This document shows, one piece after another, positions 37,380 to 46,407 of a DNA stretch of 64,000 nt (positions are counted from its first letter, which is position 1; every line of letters begins with the position of its first letter). Location: positions 248,001-312,000 of the forward strand of contig NZ_CP049272.1 in NCBI RefSeq assembly GCF_003048775.2, written 5' to 3'. Origin of the DNA: Campylobacter concisus. GTDB taxonomy: Bacteria > Campylobacterota > Campylobacteria > Campylobacterales > Campylobacteraceae. The translations under genes and the position numbers were made by a program. The notes beneath the pieces are model-generated. The model did not search any database and had not been told where the DNA came from. It saw nothing but the letters and a program-made list of their open reading frames with translations.

Positions 37380-38588
37380 GTGTTTGATGAGATAAGATTT
37401 AATACAATTGAGCGTTTGCCAAACTACGTTTTTGCCGAAGTAAATGCGATAAAAATGGCTGCACGAAGAGCTGGCGAGGACATCATCGACTTTTCTATGG
37501 GTAATCCTGAGGGCAGAACGCCACAGCACATCGTCGATAAACTATGCGAAAGCGCGCAAAAGGACAAGACTCACGGCTACTCAGCCAGTGCTGGAATTTA
37601 CAAGCTCCGCCTTGCCATTTGCAACTGGTACAAAAGAAAATACGGCGTAAATTTAGACCCAGACACTGAGGCAGTCGCTACGATGGGTAGCAAAGAGGGC
37701 TTTGTTCACCTAGCTCAAGCCGTGATAAACCCAGGCGATGTGGCTATCGTGCCTGACCCTGCTTATCCGATACACACGCAAGCGTTTTTATTTGCTGGCG
37801 GAAGTGTCGCAAAGATGCCGCTTCACTATAATGATAAATTTGAACTAGATGAGAATAAATTTTTTGAAAATTTGATCCAGACTATACACGCTAGCTCACC
37901 AAAGCCAAAATATGTAGTCGTAAATTTTCCTCACAATCCAACGACCGTAACCGTGCAAAAGAGCTTTTACGAGCGCCTTGTAAGCATTGCAAAGCAAGAG
38001 AGATTTTACGTTATCTCTGACATCGCCTACGCTGATCTTACGTTTGATGGCTACAAAACGCCAAGTATCTTTGAGGTTGATGGTGCAAAAGACGTTGCAG
38101 TCGAGTGCTATACACTTTCAAAAAGCTACAATATGGCTGGCTGGAGAGTCGGCTTTATGTGCGGAAATAAAAGGCTTTGTGCGGCACTTAAAAAGATAAA
38201 ATCATGGGTTGATTATGGCATGTTTACGCCGATCCAGGTGGCTGCCACAGTCGCACTTGATGGCGATCAAAGCTGTGTTGAAGAGATACGCCAAATTTAT
38301 GAAAAAAGAAGAGATGTGATGATAGAGGCCTTTGCCCAGGCTGGCTGGGAGCTTAAAAAACCAAGCTCAAGTATGTTTATCTGGGCGAAACTTCCGCCAA
38401 AGGTTAGCCATCTGGGCAGCCTTGAGTTTTCAAAGCAGCTTCTTACAAAGGCGTCAGTCGCAGTTAGTCCTGGTATTGGTTTTGGCGAGGGCGGAAACGA
38501 CTATGTGCGTCTAGCTCTTATCGAAAACGAAAATAGAATAAGACAAGCAGCAAGAAATATAAAAAAATATTTGAAAGAATTTGAATGA
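37380..38588 (+). CDS. Class I/II PLP aminotransferase
   Basis: Fold-type I aminotransferase of 402 residues. It has GNPEGRTP at about 42-49, the SAGIYKLRLAI strand, the PLP aspartate region ISDIAYADLTFDG and the PLP lysine in TLSKSYNMAGWRVGF (about 245). The start is GTG 37380 behind TAGGAG. It most resembles alanine/LL-diaminopimelate-type enzymes. Its neighbour hom suggests amino-acid synthesis but the exact substrate is not certain. Its stop overlaps hom (ATGA). Confidence 0.88.
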   Translation: MFDEIRFNTIERLPNYVFAEVNAIKMAARRAGEDIIDFSMGNPEGRTPQHIVDKLCESAQKDKTHGYSASAGIYKLRLAICNWYKRKYGVNLDPDTEAVATMGSKEGFVHLAQAVINPGDVAIVPDPAYPIHTQAFLFAGGSVAKMPLHYNDKFELDENKFFENLIQTIHASSPKPKYVVVNFPHNPTTVTVQKSFYERLVSIAKQERFYVISDIAYADLTFDGYKTPSIFEVDGAKDVAVECYTLSKSYNMAGWRVGFMCGNKRLCAALKKIKSWVDYGMFTPIQVAATVALDGDQSCVEEIRQIYEKRRDVMIEAFAQAGWELKKPSSSMFIWAKLPPKVSHLGSLEFSKQLLTKASVAVSPGIGFGEGGNDYVRLALIENENRIRQAARNIKKYLKEFE

Positions 38589-39847
38589 ATGTAGCGATAT
38601 TGGGCGTTGGAACCGTTGGCGAGTCAGTTGCTAAAATTTTGCTAAAAAACAAAAAGCTAATCGCAGCAAGAAGTGGCGAGGAGATAGTGCCAGTCATCGG
38701 AGTGGTCAGAAATTTAAATAAAAAAAGAGACGTTGGCATCCCTTTGACTGACGATATAAATAGCGTTATAAACCGCGATGATATCGACGTTTTTGTCGAG
38801 CTTATGGGCGGAGTTGAAGAGCCTTTTAGGGTTGTGAGTGAAATTTTAAAGCGAAAAAAAGCAGTCGTAACAGCGAACAAAGCACTCCTTGCCTATCATA
38901 GATACGCCCTACAAAATTTAGCCAAAAATATACCATTTGGCTTTGAAGCAAGTGTGGCTGGTGGCATACCGATCATTAGAGCCTTAAGGGAAGGCTTAAG
39001 CGCAAACCATATCGTTAGTATAAATGGCATACTAAACGGAACTAGTAACTTTATCCTAACCTCGATGATGGACGAGGGTTCAAATTTTAAAGACGCTCTT
39101 AAAAAGGCGCAAGAGCTTGGATACGCTGAGGCTGATCCTACTTTTGATGTGGGTGGCTTTGATACGGCTCATAAGCTACTTATCTTAGCAAGCATCGCAT
39201 ACGGTGTGCACGGCGATCCAGAGGATATTTTGATCGAAGGAATACAAGGTATTACGCCTGAAGATATATTTTTCGCAAAAGATTTCGAATACTCAATAAA
39301 ACTTCTAGCAATTGCCAAAAAAAGCGAGGGTAAAATCGAACTACGCGTACATCCAGCGCTTGTGCCACAAAATAAAATGATAGCAAAGGCAAGTGGCGTA
39401 ACAAATGCGATCAGTGTCGTTGGCGAGGTCGTTGGCGAGACGATGTACTATGGACCTGGAGCTGGCGGCGACGCAACGGCAAGCGCGGTGATCAGTGATC
39501 TCATAGACATCGCAAGAGATAGCAAATCGCCAATGCTTGGATATAAAGCACCGTTTGAATTAAATACGCTTGAGCTACTTGACCGCGATAGGATAAAGAC
39601 AAAGTATTACTTTAGATTAAAAGTCGAAGATAAAATGGGTGTGCTAGCAAAGATTACAAATTTAATGAGCGAAAATAATTTATCGATTGATAGCATACTT
39701 CAAAAACCAAAAGATGAGAGCGAATTTGCGGTATTGTTTTTTACGACACATACGAGTCTTGAGGCTGATGTAAGAAGGACAATTGAAATTTTAAAAGAGC
39801 AAGAGTATATAAAAGAAGAGCCATTTATGATGAGGATCGAGGAGTAA
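38585..39847 (+). CDS. hom: Homoserine dehydrogenase
   Basis: Reduces aspartate semialdehyde to homoserine for threonine and methionine synthesis. The 420-residue protein has the NAD(P) motif GVGTVGES (residues 7-14), the NKALLA and LNGTSNFILT catalytic segments (about 150-160), and a C-terminal ACT regulatory domain (about 345-420), expected to give threonine inhibition. It overlaps the aminotransferase gene by four bases. Confidence 0.95.
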   Translation: MNVAILGVGTVGESVAKILLKNKKLIAARSGEEIVPVIGVVRNLNKKRDVGIPLTDDINSVINRDDIDVFVELMGGVEEPFRVVSEILKRKKAVVTANKALLAYHRYALQNLAKNIPFGFEASVAGGIPIIRALREGLSANHIVSINGILNGTSNFILTSMMDEGSNFKDALKKAQELGYAEADPTFDVGGFDTAHKLLILASIAYGVHGDPEDILIEGIQGITPEDIFFAKDFEYSIKLLAIAKKSEGKIELRVHPALVPQNKMIAKASGVTNAISVVGEVVGETMYYGPGAGGDATASAVISDLIDIARDSKSPMLGYKAPFELNTLELLDRDRIKTKYYFRLKVEDKMGVLAKITNLMSENNLSIDSILQKPKDESEFAVLFFTTHTSLEADVRRTIEILKEQEYIKEEPFMMRIEE

Positions 39848-39848
39848 C

Positions 39849-40190
39849 TTGGGGCTAAAAGAGTATCTCTTTGGTAAAAGCTCGGAAGATAGGGCGTGTG
39901 AATTTTTACAAAAGCTTGGTTTTGTCATTTTAGAGAGAAATTTTCACTCTAAATTTGGTGAGATCGACATTATCGCGCTAAGTAGTGATAAAATTTTGCA
40001 CTTTATAGAGGTAAAAGCAACTAACGGAGAATACGAGGCAGAATATAGACTAAATAAGGCAAAATATATAAAAATTTTAAAAACTATAAATTTTTATATG
40101 ATGAAAAATGAGCCAAATAGAGATTTTCAAGTCGATTTACTAATTATAAAAAATGAAAATTTAGAATTGATAGAAAATATTAGTTTATAA
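39849..40190 (+). CDS. YraN/UPF0102 family nuclease-fold protein
   Basis: A 113-residue protein with the restriction-endonuclease-like core: E near 22, GEIDII (Asp about 40) and HFIEVKA (Glu-x-Lys about 53-55), the canonical D-ExK metal site. The start is TTG 39849 behind GAGGAG, 1 bp after hom. The family is near universal and unassigned, though linked to DNA recombination or repair. The active residues are present here. Confidence 0.88.
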   Translation: MGLKEYLFGKSSEDRACEFLQKLGFVILERNFHSKFGEIDIIALSSDKILHFIEVKATNGEYEAEYRLNKAKYIKILKTINFYMMKNEPNRDFQVDLLIIKNENLELIENISL

Positions 40191-40228
40191 TAAAATTTAT
40201 TATTTAGATAAAATTTAAATTTAATTTG

Positions 40229-40234
40229 TATAAT
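40229..40234 (+). promoter_or_regulatory. trxA -10 box (TATAAT)
   Basis: TATAAT lies 30 bp before the trxA start, with AAGGAG close to the ATG. It would initiate the trxA to trxB transcript. Confidence 0.6.
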
Positions 40235-40263
40235 TGCAACATTTTAAAAAATAAGGAGAAAAA

Positions 40264-40578
40264 ATGGGAAAATACATCGAACTTACAAAAGAAAATTTTG
40301 ATGTTACAAAAGAAGGCGTTGCTTTAGTAGACTTTTGGGCTCCATGGTGCGGACCTTGCCGTATGCTAGCTCCAGTGATCGAAGAACTTGCTGAAGACTT
40401 TGACGGTAAAGCAAAAATTTGCAAGGTAAATACTGACGAAGTGCAAGATCTTGCAGTTGAGTTTGGCATCAGATCGATCCCAACATTGTTATTTTTCAAA
40501 AATGGCGAGCTAGTTGAACAAATGGTCGGTGCACAGTCAAAACAAGCCTTAACTGACAAATTAAATTCGCTTCTTTAA
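40264..40578 (+). CDS. trxA: Thioredoxin
   Basis: The 104-residue general disulfide reductase of the cytosol. The active site W-C29-G-P-C32 and the cis-proline in SIPTLLFF (about 73-80) are intact. Ribosome binding site AAGGAG is strong. The stop overlaps the next ATG by one base (TAATG) and thioredoxin reductase lies one gene downstream. Confidence 0.97.
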   Translation: MGKYIELTKENFDVTKEGVALVDFWAPWCGPCRMLAPVIEELAEDFDGKAKICKVNTDEVQDLAVEFGIRSIPTLLFFKNGELVEQMVGAQSKQALTDKLNSLL

Positions 40579-41024
40579 TGAGCGAAAAAAGAAGAGGAAG
40601 TCTACTTCCTCTTACATATATATTTGGTTCATTTTTTGGTGCAGCTATGATAGCAGCTGCATTTGCGTATAGCAACTATCGTTTTTCACAATATAAATTT
40701 GTTGATTTTGCAAAGCTAGTTTTTTACGAAAAAAGCGAAATTTTCACTCCAAAAGAGCCAAAATACACGCTTTTAATCTTCAGCTCAAATCAATCAAAAT
40801 TAGATGAAATTTTACCAATCAAAAATGAAACAGTTGTGGCAATCGATATCTTTCAAAAAAGATATGAGTCAAACTCAACACTAAAATATATAAGCTCAGA
40901 TATTAATACGGTCTTGGAGCTGATGCGAAATTTGAGCATTACAAAGCTTCCAAGTAGTGTTGAGATAGTTCATCAAAGGGGTGAAATTTATAAACAAAAT
41001 TCGCCCATAAATGTTTTAGAATAA
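40578..41024 (+). CDS. Membrane-anchored protein between trxA and trxB
   Basis: A 148-residue protein with one N-terminal helix (about 11-31) and a 115-residue domain of alternating strands and helices. It starts at the ATG overlapping the trxA stop and ends 9 bp before trxB. I recognise no family, and there is no cysteine to suggest redox activity. The conserved slot makes a role in thioredoxin biology possible, but nothing in the sequence shows it. Confidence 0.75.
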   Translation: MSEKRRGSLLPLTYIFGSFFGAAMIAAAFAYSNYRFSQYKFVDFAKLVFYEKSEIFTPKEPKYTLLIFSSNQSKLDEILPIKNETVVAIDIFQKRYESNSTLKYISSDINTVLELMRNLSITKLPSSVEIVHQRGEIYKQNSPINVLE

Positions 41025-41033
41025 AGGAAATTT

Positions 41034-41972
41034 ATGCTTGATTTAGCGATCATCGGAGGCGGTCCAGCAGGACTAAGCGCCGGACTTTACGCCACTAGAG
41101 GCGGACTAAAAAATGTTGTAATGTTTGAAAAAGGCGAGCCTGGCGGTCAGATCACCTCTAGCTCAGAGATAGAAAACTACCCAGGCCAAAAAGCCCCTGG
41201 CGAGAGTGGTTTTGACTTTATGAGCACTTGGTGGAAGCAGTGCAGTGCATTTGGGCTAGTTCACAAGTGGGCAAACGTCGTTGGCGTTAGAAAAAATAGC
41301 GACGGCAGCTTTGAAATTTTACTTGAAGGTGGTAATAGTGAGCAGGCAAAAGCGGTTATCGTAGCGACTGGCTCAACTCCAAGACGTGCTGGCTTTAAAG
41401 GCGAGGACGAGTTCTTTGGCAAAGGCGTAAGCACATGTGCGACATGCGATGGCTTCTTTTATAAAAATAAAGAGGTAGCTGTCCTTGGCGGTGGTGATAC
41501 AGCTGTTGAAGAGGCACTTTATCTAGCAAATATCTGCTCAAAAGTCTATCTTATCCATAGACGTGACGAGTTTAGAGCAGCACCTACGACCGTTGAAAAA
41601 GCTAAAAAAAATGAAAAGATCGAATTTATAACAAGTGCAACGATAAAAGAGGCGCTTGGCGATAAAATGGGCCTAACAAAGATTGTGCTTGATACCAAAA
41701 ATGGCGAGCGCGTGCTTGATGTGCCTGGCATTTTCACCTTCGTAGGACTAAATGTAAATAACGAAATTTTAAAAGATGAAAATGGCAAATTTATCTGCGA
41801 AATGGTTGATGGTGGACAGGTTAAGACAAACCTTAAGATGCAAACCAGCCTAAAAGGGCTCTTTGTAGCAGGCGACATCAGAGAGGACGCTCCAAAGCAA
41901 GTCATCGTAGCAGCAGGTGATGGCGCAGTGGCTGCACTTAGCGCTATGAGCTACATAGAAAGCTTGCATTAA
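41034..41972 (+). CDS. trxB: Thioredoxin-disulfide reductase
   Basis: FAD/NADPH flavoenzyme that recycles thioredoxin. It has [12 protein letters not shown] (residues 8-19) for FAD, the redox pair C135-A-T-C138, the NADPH motif [10 protein letters not shown], and the C-terminal FAD aspartate in VAGDIRED. 312 residues matches the bacterial low-molecular-weight class. It ends at a strong terminator. Confidence 0.97.
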   Translation: MLDLAIIGGGPAGLSAGLYATRGGLKNVVMFEKGEPGGQITSSSEIENYPGQKAPGESGFDFMSTWWKQCSAFGLVHKWANVVGVRKNSDGSFEILLEGGNSEQAKAVIVATGSTPRRAGFKGEDEFFGKGVSTCATCDGFFYKNKEVAVLGGGDTAVEEALYLANICSKVYLIHRRDEFRAAPTTVEKAKKNEKIEFITSATIKEALGDKMGLTKIVLDTKNGERVLDVPGIFTFVGLNVNNEILKDENGKFICEMVDGGQVKTNLKMQTSLKGLFVAGDIREDAPKQVIVAAGDGAVAALSAMSYIESLH

Positions 41973-41978
41973 TACTCA

Positions 41979-42018
41979 AATTTAGCCAAATTTTTGGCTA
42001 AATTCCTCTTCTTTTTTT
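41979..42018 (+). terminator. trxB terminator
   Basis: AATTTAGCCAAA (41979-41990) pairs with TTTGGCTAAATT (41993-42004), followed by a pyrimidine stretch ending in seven T. A standard rho-independent form. Confidence 0.85.
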
Positions 42019-42070
42019 CTATCAAATTTTTGATTTTATACGTATTTTTAAAGCCTATTTGTAATCTATC

Positions 42071-42076
42071 TATAAT
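42071..42076 (+). promoter_or_regulatory. dapB -10 box (TATAAT)
   Basis: TATAAT lies 43 bp before the dapB TTG start, which has AAAGGA upstream. It would start the dapB to purF transcript. Confidence 0.6.
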
Positions 42077-42118
42077 AAATTTTATGTTAAATTTCAACCA
42101 AAAATCAAAGGATAAATT

Positions 42119-42889
42119 TTGGTAAAAATAGGCCTTTATGGTGCTAGTGGAAAGATGGCTCAAAGTATCATTTCTTGTTTAAAAGATGAAAAAGATGCCA
42201 CTTTAAGCATCGCTTTTAGCCAAAAAAATCAGGTTGAAAATTTAAGTAGCGATCTTTTGACAAATGACTTTGCTAAATTTTTTGAAGCATGCGATGTAAT
42301 AATCGACTTTAGTCAAAAAGAGGCGACTATGGCACTGCTAAACTACGCTAGAACTAATCCAAAACCACTAGTTATAGGTACGACCGGGTTAAATGACGAA
42401 GATAAAAACTTACTCCACCTAGCATCAGGAACTATGCCTATTCTTTACGCAACAAATATGAGTTTGGGTGTGGCTGTACTAAACCGCCTTGCAAGGATTG
42501 CTTCAAAAACATTAAGAGAATTTGACATAGAGATCGTAGAGCAACACCATAGGCACAAAAAGGACGCTCCAAGTGGTACAGCGATGACATTAGCTGGTTG
42601 CGTGGCTGAGGCTAGGGATTTAAATTTAAAAGATGTTTTAGTCACTGGTAGAGTTGGCATGGTGGGCGAAAGAAGCAAGGACGAGATCGCAGTTATGGCA
42701 CTTCGTGGTGGAGATGTGGTCGGTCGCCACACAGTTGGCTTTTATAATGACGGCGAGTTTATTGAGCTAAATCACACCGCAACAAGTAGGGCAACCTTTT
42801 CAAAAGGTGCGATCAGGGCTGCTATTTGGCTAAAAGATCAAAGTAGTGGTCTATACTCGATAGACGATAGTTTAGGGCTTGATGATTAA
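42119..42889 (+). CDS. dapB: 4-hydroxy-tetrahydrodipicolinate reductase
   Basis: Lysine/diaminopimelate pathway reductase, 256 residues, starting at TTG 42119 behind AAAGGA. The NAD(P) motif is [11 protein letters not shown], followed by GTTGL, and the catalytic [13 protein letters not shown] (about 142-154) holds the histidine and lysine used in catalysis. It overlaps the following DUF2314 gene by 8 bases. Confidence 0.96.
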   Translation: MVKIGLYGASGKMAQSIISCLKDEKDATLSIAFSQKNQVENLSSDLLTNDFAKFFEACDVIIDFSQKEATMALLNYARTNPKPLVIGTTGLNDEDKNLLHLASGTMPILYATNMSLGVAVLNRLARIASKTLREFDIEIVEQHHRHKKDAPSGTAMTLAGCVAEARDLNLKDVLVTGRVGMVGERSKDEIAVMALRGGDVVGRHTVGFYNDGEFIELNHTATSRATFSKGAIRAAIWLKDQSSGLYSIDDSLGLDD

Positions 42890-43198
42890 ATTTGAGCTTG
42901 ATGATATAGAAAGCTATAAGCTAGAATTTGGTGATAAATTCTACTTGCCAGAGCGTGAAAAGCGTCAAAATTTAAGAACCGGCGATATAGTAAAGCTTAT
43001 ATTTGGATTTGAAGATGATGAAATTGCTCAGGTTGAGCGCATGTGGGTGGTCGTTAGCGAAACAAATAACGGCGAATTTACCGGTATACCGGTATTTTAG
43101 ACAATGAACCATTTATAAAAGGCTATTTAAATGCTGGCGATGAGATCAAGTTTAACTATAAAAATGTTCTTGAAATTTACAAAGATGATGAAAACTAA
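42882..43198 (+). pseudogene. DUF2314-like gene, frameshifted
   Basis: The frame from ATG 42882 ends at 43100 after MWVVVSETNNGEF and GIPVF. Reading resumes in another frame with LDNEPFIKGYLNAGDEIKFNY and ends at TAA 43196-43198, in line with the DUF2314 pattern of the gene at 1-598. One extra T in the run at 43096-43099 would join them into a 105-residue protein. The gene is translationally coupled between dapB and purF. Either it is recently inactivated or the T-run holds a sequencing error. Confidence 0.7.
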
Positions 43199-43207
43199 AG
43201 GAAAAAA

Positions 43208-44545
43208 ATGTGTGCAATAGTTGGTATTATAAATTCTAAAGATGCAGCAAAGACTGCCTATTATGCGTTATTTTCTATGCAGCATCGCGGTCAAGAGGCT
43301 AGCGGTATTAGTGTTTGTGATGACGGAGAAATTTCTACTCACAAGGGTAATGGTCTGGTTACAGAGGTTTTTAATGAAGAAATTTTAAGATCGCTAAAAG
43401 GCGATATGGCGATCGGTCACAACCGCTATGCAACGGCTGGTAAAAACTCGGGTCGTGATGCCCAGCCAATAGCCGCTAATTACTCTTTGGGACAAATTTC
43501 AATCGTCCATAATGGAAATTTGGTAAATAAAGATGAGGTTAGAGATGAGCTTATTAAAGATGGTGCGATATTTCAGACAAATATGGATACTGAAAATATC
43601 ATCCATCTAATTGCAAGAAACCATAGCGAACACTTGCAGGACCGTATTATCGCGGCACTTGACAAGATAAAAGGTGCTTATTGTTTGCTTATCCAGTCAC
43701 GCCATAAAACCTTTGCCATAAGAGATCGCTGGGGTGTTAGACCACTAAGCCTTGGCAAGCTAAAAGATGGTGGATATATCGTAGCTAGCGAGACTTGTGC
43801 TTTTGATCTTGTGGGGGCTAGCTTTATAAGAGATATTAGGCCTGGTGAGATGATAGTTTTTGAACATGGAAAAAGTGAGTTTCAAAGTATTCAAATTTAT
43901 GATCCAGATCCTAGAATTTGTGCATTTGAATATATCTATTTCGCACGTCCAGATAGCGTGATAGAAGGTAAAAGTATCTATGAAGTTAGAAAAAAAATGG
44001 GTGAAGTACTAGCTAAGAAGAGCAAAATTAAAGCAGATTTTGTCGTACCTGTACCAGATAGCGGAGTACCAGCAGCGCTTGGATATGCAAATGAGAGCAA
44101 GATCCCTTTTGAGCTAGCTATCACCAGAAACCACTATGTTGGTAGAACCTTCATCGAGCCAAGCCAAGAGATGAGAAATTTAAAGGTTAAGCTAAAACTT
44201 AACCCGATGTCATCGGTTCTAAAAGGTAAAAGCATCGTTGTTATCGATGATAGTATAGTTCGCGGTACTACTTCAAAAAAGGTGGTTGATCTTTTAAGAC
44301 ATGCGGGCGCTAAAGAGATTCATTTTAGAGTCGCATGCCCTGAGCTTAAATACCCTGAGCGATACGGTATCGATACGCCAAGTTTTGAAGAGTTAATAAG
44401 CTCTAAAAAAAATGCAGAGGAAGTAAGAGAATATATCGGTGCAGATAGCTTAGAATTTTTAAGTATAGACGAACTTAAAGAAAGTATCGGCAATGAGCGA
44501 AAATATTCGCTTGTAAGCTTTGATGGTGACTATTTCATAAAGTGA
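43208..44545 (+). CDS. purF: Amidophosphoribosyltransferase
   Basis: First committed step of purine synthesis. Cys2 after the initiator is the glutaminase nucleophile (MCAIVGI), RGQEASG and GHNRYAT complete the glutamine site, and VVIDDSIVRGTTSKK (about 345-359) is the PRPP loop. The 445 residues lack the propeptide and cysteine ligands of the Bacillus Fe-S form that I can see. RBS AAAGGA. It overlaps the lipoprotein gene by four bases. Confidence 0.97.
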   Translation: MCAIVGIINSKDAAKTAYYALFSMQHRGQEASGISVCDDGEISTHKGNGLVTEVFNEEILRSLKGDMAIGHNRYATAGKNSGRDAQPIAANYSLGQISIVHNGNLVNKDEVRDELIKDGAIFQTNMDTENIIHLIARNHSEHLQDRIIAALDKIKGAYCLLIQSRHKTFAIRDRWGVRPLSLGKLKDGGYIVASETCAFDLVGASFIRDIRPGEMIVFEHGKSEFQSIQIYDPDPRICAFEYIYFARPDSVIEGKSIYEVRKKMGEVLAKKSKIKADFVVPVPDSGVPAALGYANESKIPFELAITRNHYVGRTFIEPSQEMRNLKVKLKLNPMSSVLKGKSIVVIDDSIVRGTTSKKVVDLLRHAGAKEIHFRVACPELKYPERYGIDTPSFEELISSKKNAEEVREYIGADSLEFLSIDELKESIGNERKYSLVSFDGDYFIK

Positions 44546-45204
44546 AAAATTTAGCCATTTTTTTGCTTGTTGCAATATTTTTTAGTGGTTGCTCACAAAA
44601 GAGTCCAAGCAAAAAAGACGAAATTTCTATTTACGTAAGCTACTATGAGATAAATGGCACAAAGCAGCAGCTACAAATAAAAACTGTTCAAAATTTTGTA
44701 GAACAAAATGCTAGTGTGCCATTTTTTGGTGTAGTAAATTTTTTAGCAGAAGATAAAATTTTAAATGCTTATTCGCTTGCAAAGGGCACTATAAACGTAC
44801 TTGAGGTAAATAATAGCTCTATAAATTTAAATAAATCAAGTGATATTCTGGCTTTAAAAAGAGCTAATGAGATAAAATTTTATGAGATAAGGCCTGATGT
44901 GCTTGAGAGTGTTAAATTTGGCTCACAAAATAGTGTTTGCGGTGATTTTTTGTTACAAAAGCCAGTGCATGTAAATGTAGCAACAAACTACTATTTAAGA
45001 GATGATAGCTTTTTTGCAAGCATTATAGAAGCAAATTTCTTTTATAAAAAAGGTGCAAAGATCCTAAAAAAAGAGTTTGCTTACAATATATCTGAGGCCA
45101 AAATCCTAGAAGAAGCAAAAGAATTTACACAAAAAACAAAGCAACTCTTTTTAAATGACCTACAAAAATTGGGTAGGCTACTTGACATACTTTGTACTTT
45201 TTAA
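44542..45204 (+). CDS. Putative lipoprotein, 220 aa
   Basis: Starts at GTG 44542, overlapping the purF stop. The signal MKNLAIFLLVAIFFSGC predicts lipidation at Cys17. The mature part is beta-rich with Asn and Lys and two more cysteines, and has no domain I recognise. The 121-bp gap after it has only an imperfect inverted repeat (45201-45212 with 45271-45281) that could end this convergent pair of operons. Confidence 0.75.
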   Translation: MKNLAIFLLVAIFFSGCSQKSPSKKDEISIYVSYYEINGTKQQLQIKTVQNFVEQNASVPFFGVVNFLAEDKILNAYSLAKGTINVLEVNNSSINLNKSSDILALKRANEIKFYEIRPDVLESVKFGSQNSVCGDFLLQKPVHVNVATNYYLRDDSFFASIIEANFFYKKGAKILKKEFAYNISEAKILEEAKEFTQKTKQLFLNDLQKLGRLLDILCTF

Positions 45205-45325
45205 GTCTTTAGCTTAGAAAATCGTGTTTATTGCAGATGCTAAAAAGATAAAATTTACTCTAAAATCAAACTAAGACTTAACGTTTTATCCTATGAAATT
45301 TGTAAAATTTTGCTTTAAATTTTTA

Positions 45326-45886
45326 TTAGTAGCAATTTAGTTTTGTGATATTCATGCCATTTTTAAAATAAGGCGGATATGGCATATATACGGTAAATGG
45401 TGTGCTTTTTTGCTTTGGTAAATTTTTGGCTACATCAAATTTATATTCAACTGTATTTGGCCTCTCGTCCTTATCTGTACCAAGAACCCATGAGAAAAAT
45501 GAAAGCCCACTTGGCTTAAAAAATGCTTCACCGCCAAGGTCATTTTTATTTAGCGGTTGGTTGATTAGTTTGACTGTCAGCGTGCAGTTGCTAATTGTAA
45601 ATTTACCAATATTTCTCACTTGTCCCTTAAAAACAATACTTTCATTTCGCAAAATTCGCTCACTTTTTACATTTTCGAGCATGCCTTTTTTTGTGTATTT
45701 ATCAAGCACTAGCATCAAAAAAACAGCAAGTGTGGTTGAGACTAGAATGTTTGTAAAAAATAGTGATAAAAATAACTTTCGCTCAGCTCTAAGTGAGAGA
45801 ACAAGAAATAAAATAGAAAGCAGAGCAATCGCAAAAAGAACGATAATATGAACGATCGTAAAATATGCTGAGCTCATCAAAAACAC
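45326..45886 (-). CDS. DUF2393-like membrane protein (downstream copy)
   Basis: A 186-residue protein with two N-terminal hydrophobic helices (about 8-30 and 38-62) and a beta-rich extracytoplasmic domain with the phrase SIVFKGQVRNIGKFTISNC, typical of the DUF2393 family. It overlaps the upstream gene by 10 bases, and both have the same domain order, so they are tandem paralogues. Function unknown. Confidence 0.75.
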   Translation of the reverse strand: MFLMSSAYFTIVHIIVLFAIALLSILFLVLSLRAERKLFLSLFFTNILVSTTLAVFLMLVLDKYTKKGMLENVKSERILRNESIVFKGQVRNIGKFTISNCTLTVKLINQPLNKNDLGGEAFFKPSGLSFFSWVLGTDKDERPNTVEYKFDVAKNLPKQKSTPFTVYMPYPPYFKNGMNITKLNCY

Positions 45887-46407
45887 TCCACTTTTTTAGA
45901 GATATTGTAATCTATAAATGCGAAATCATTGACAAATTCTTTAATCTCAATGCTTTGCTTTGGCAAAAATTCCTCGTTTAAGATGATTCTTTTTCTAGCA
46001 AATGGATTAAGTGAGTTAAAAAAATCTTTCGTATTTTGCCTTGAACTTAGATAGAAGTCAAGCTCGATTTTACAGATACTAAGTGCATTATTTGAATTAT
46101 TTGTAATATTAAAATCAACCATTAGTGCATCAACATATTGAAGCTGCTTGGTTATTATTTTGCTTATGCTAACTGGTCTTAAATTTTCATTTATATATTT
46201 GTTCGCGTAGTAATTACCTACAAAAAGTCCGAAAAAAGCAGCCAAAATAAATAAAAATCCTATCTGCCACCACGACTTTATCGCAATAAAAATTCCTAAA
46301 AGTACAATTAATATAAATGCTAAAAATATCCAGCCATAGGTTAGAAAATCAATGAGCTTTGCATTTTGCAATACAAAAAGCAAGTTGTGCTTAATGCTAT
46401 TTAACAT
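45877..46407 (-). CDS. DUF2393-like membrane protein (upstream copy)
   Basis: Begins at ATG 46407, which overlaps the hisIE stop; the longer frame to 46428 is less likely because it runs further into hisIE. The 176 residues have two membrane helices and a beta-rich domain with VDFNITNNSNNALSICKIELDF, matching its neighbour's fold. Partners of a hetero-complex are possible. Family assignment is by resemblance. Confidence 0.72.
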   Translation of the reverse strand: MLNSIKHNLLFVLQNAKLIDFLTYGWIFLAFILIVLLGIFIAIKSWWQIGFLFILAAFFGLFVGNYYANKYINENLRPVSISKIITKQLQYVDALMVDFNITNNSNNALSICKIELDFYLSSRQNTKDFFNSLNPFARKRIILNEEFLPKQSIEIKEFVNDFAFIDYNISKKVECF

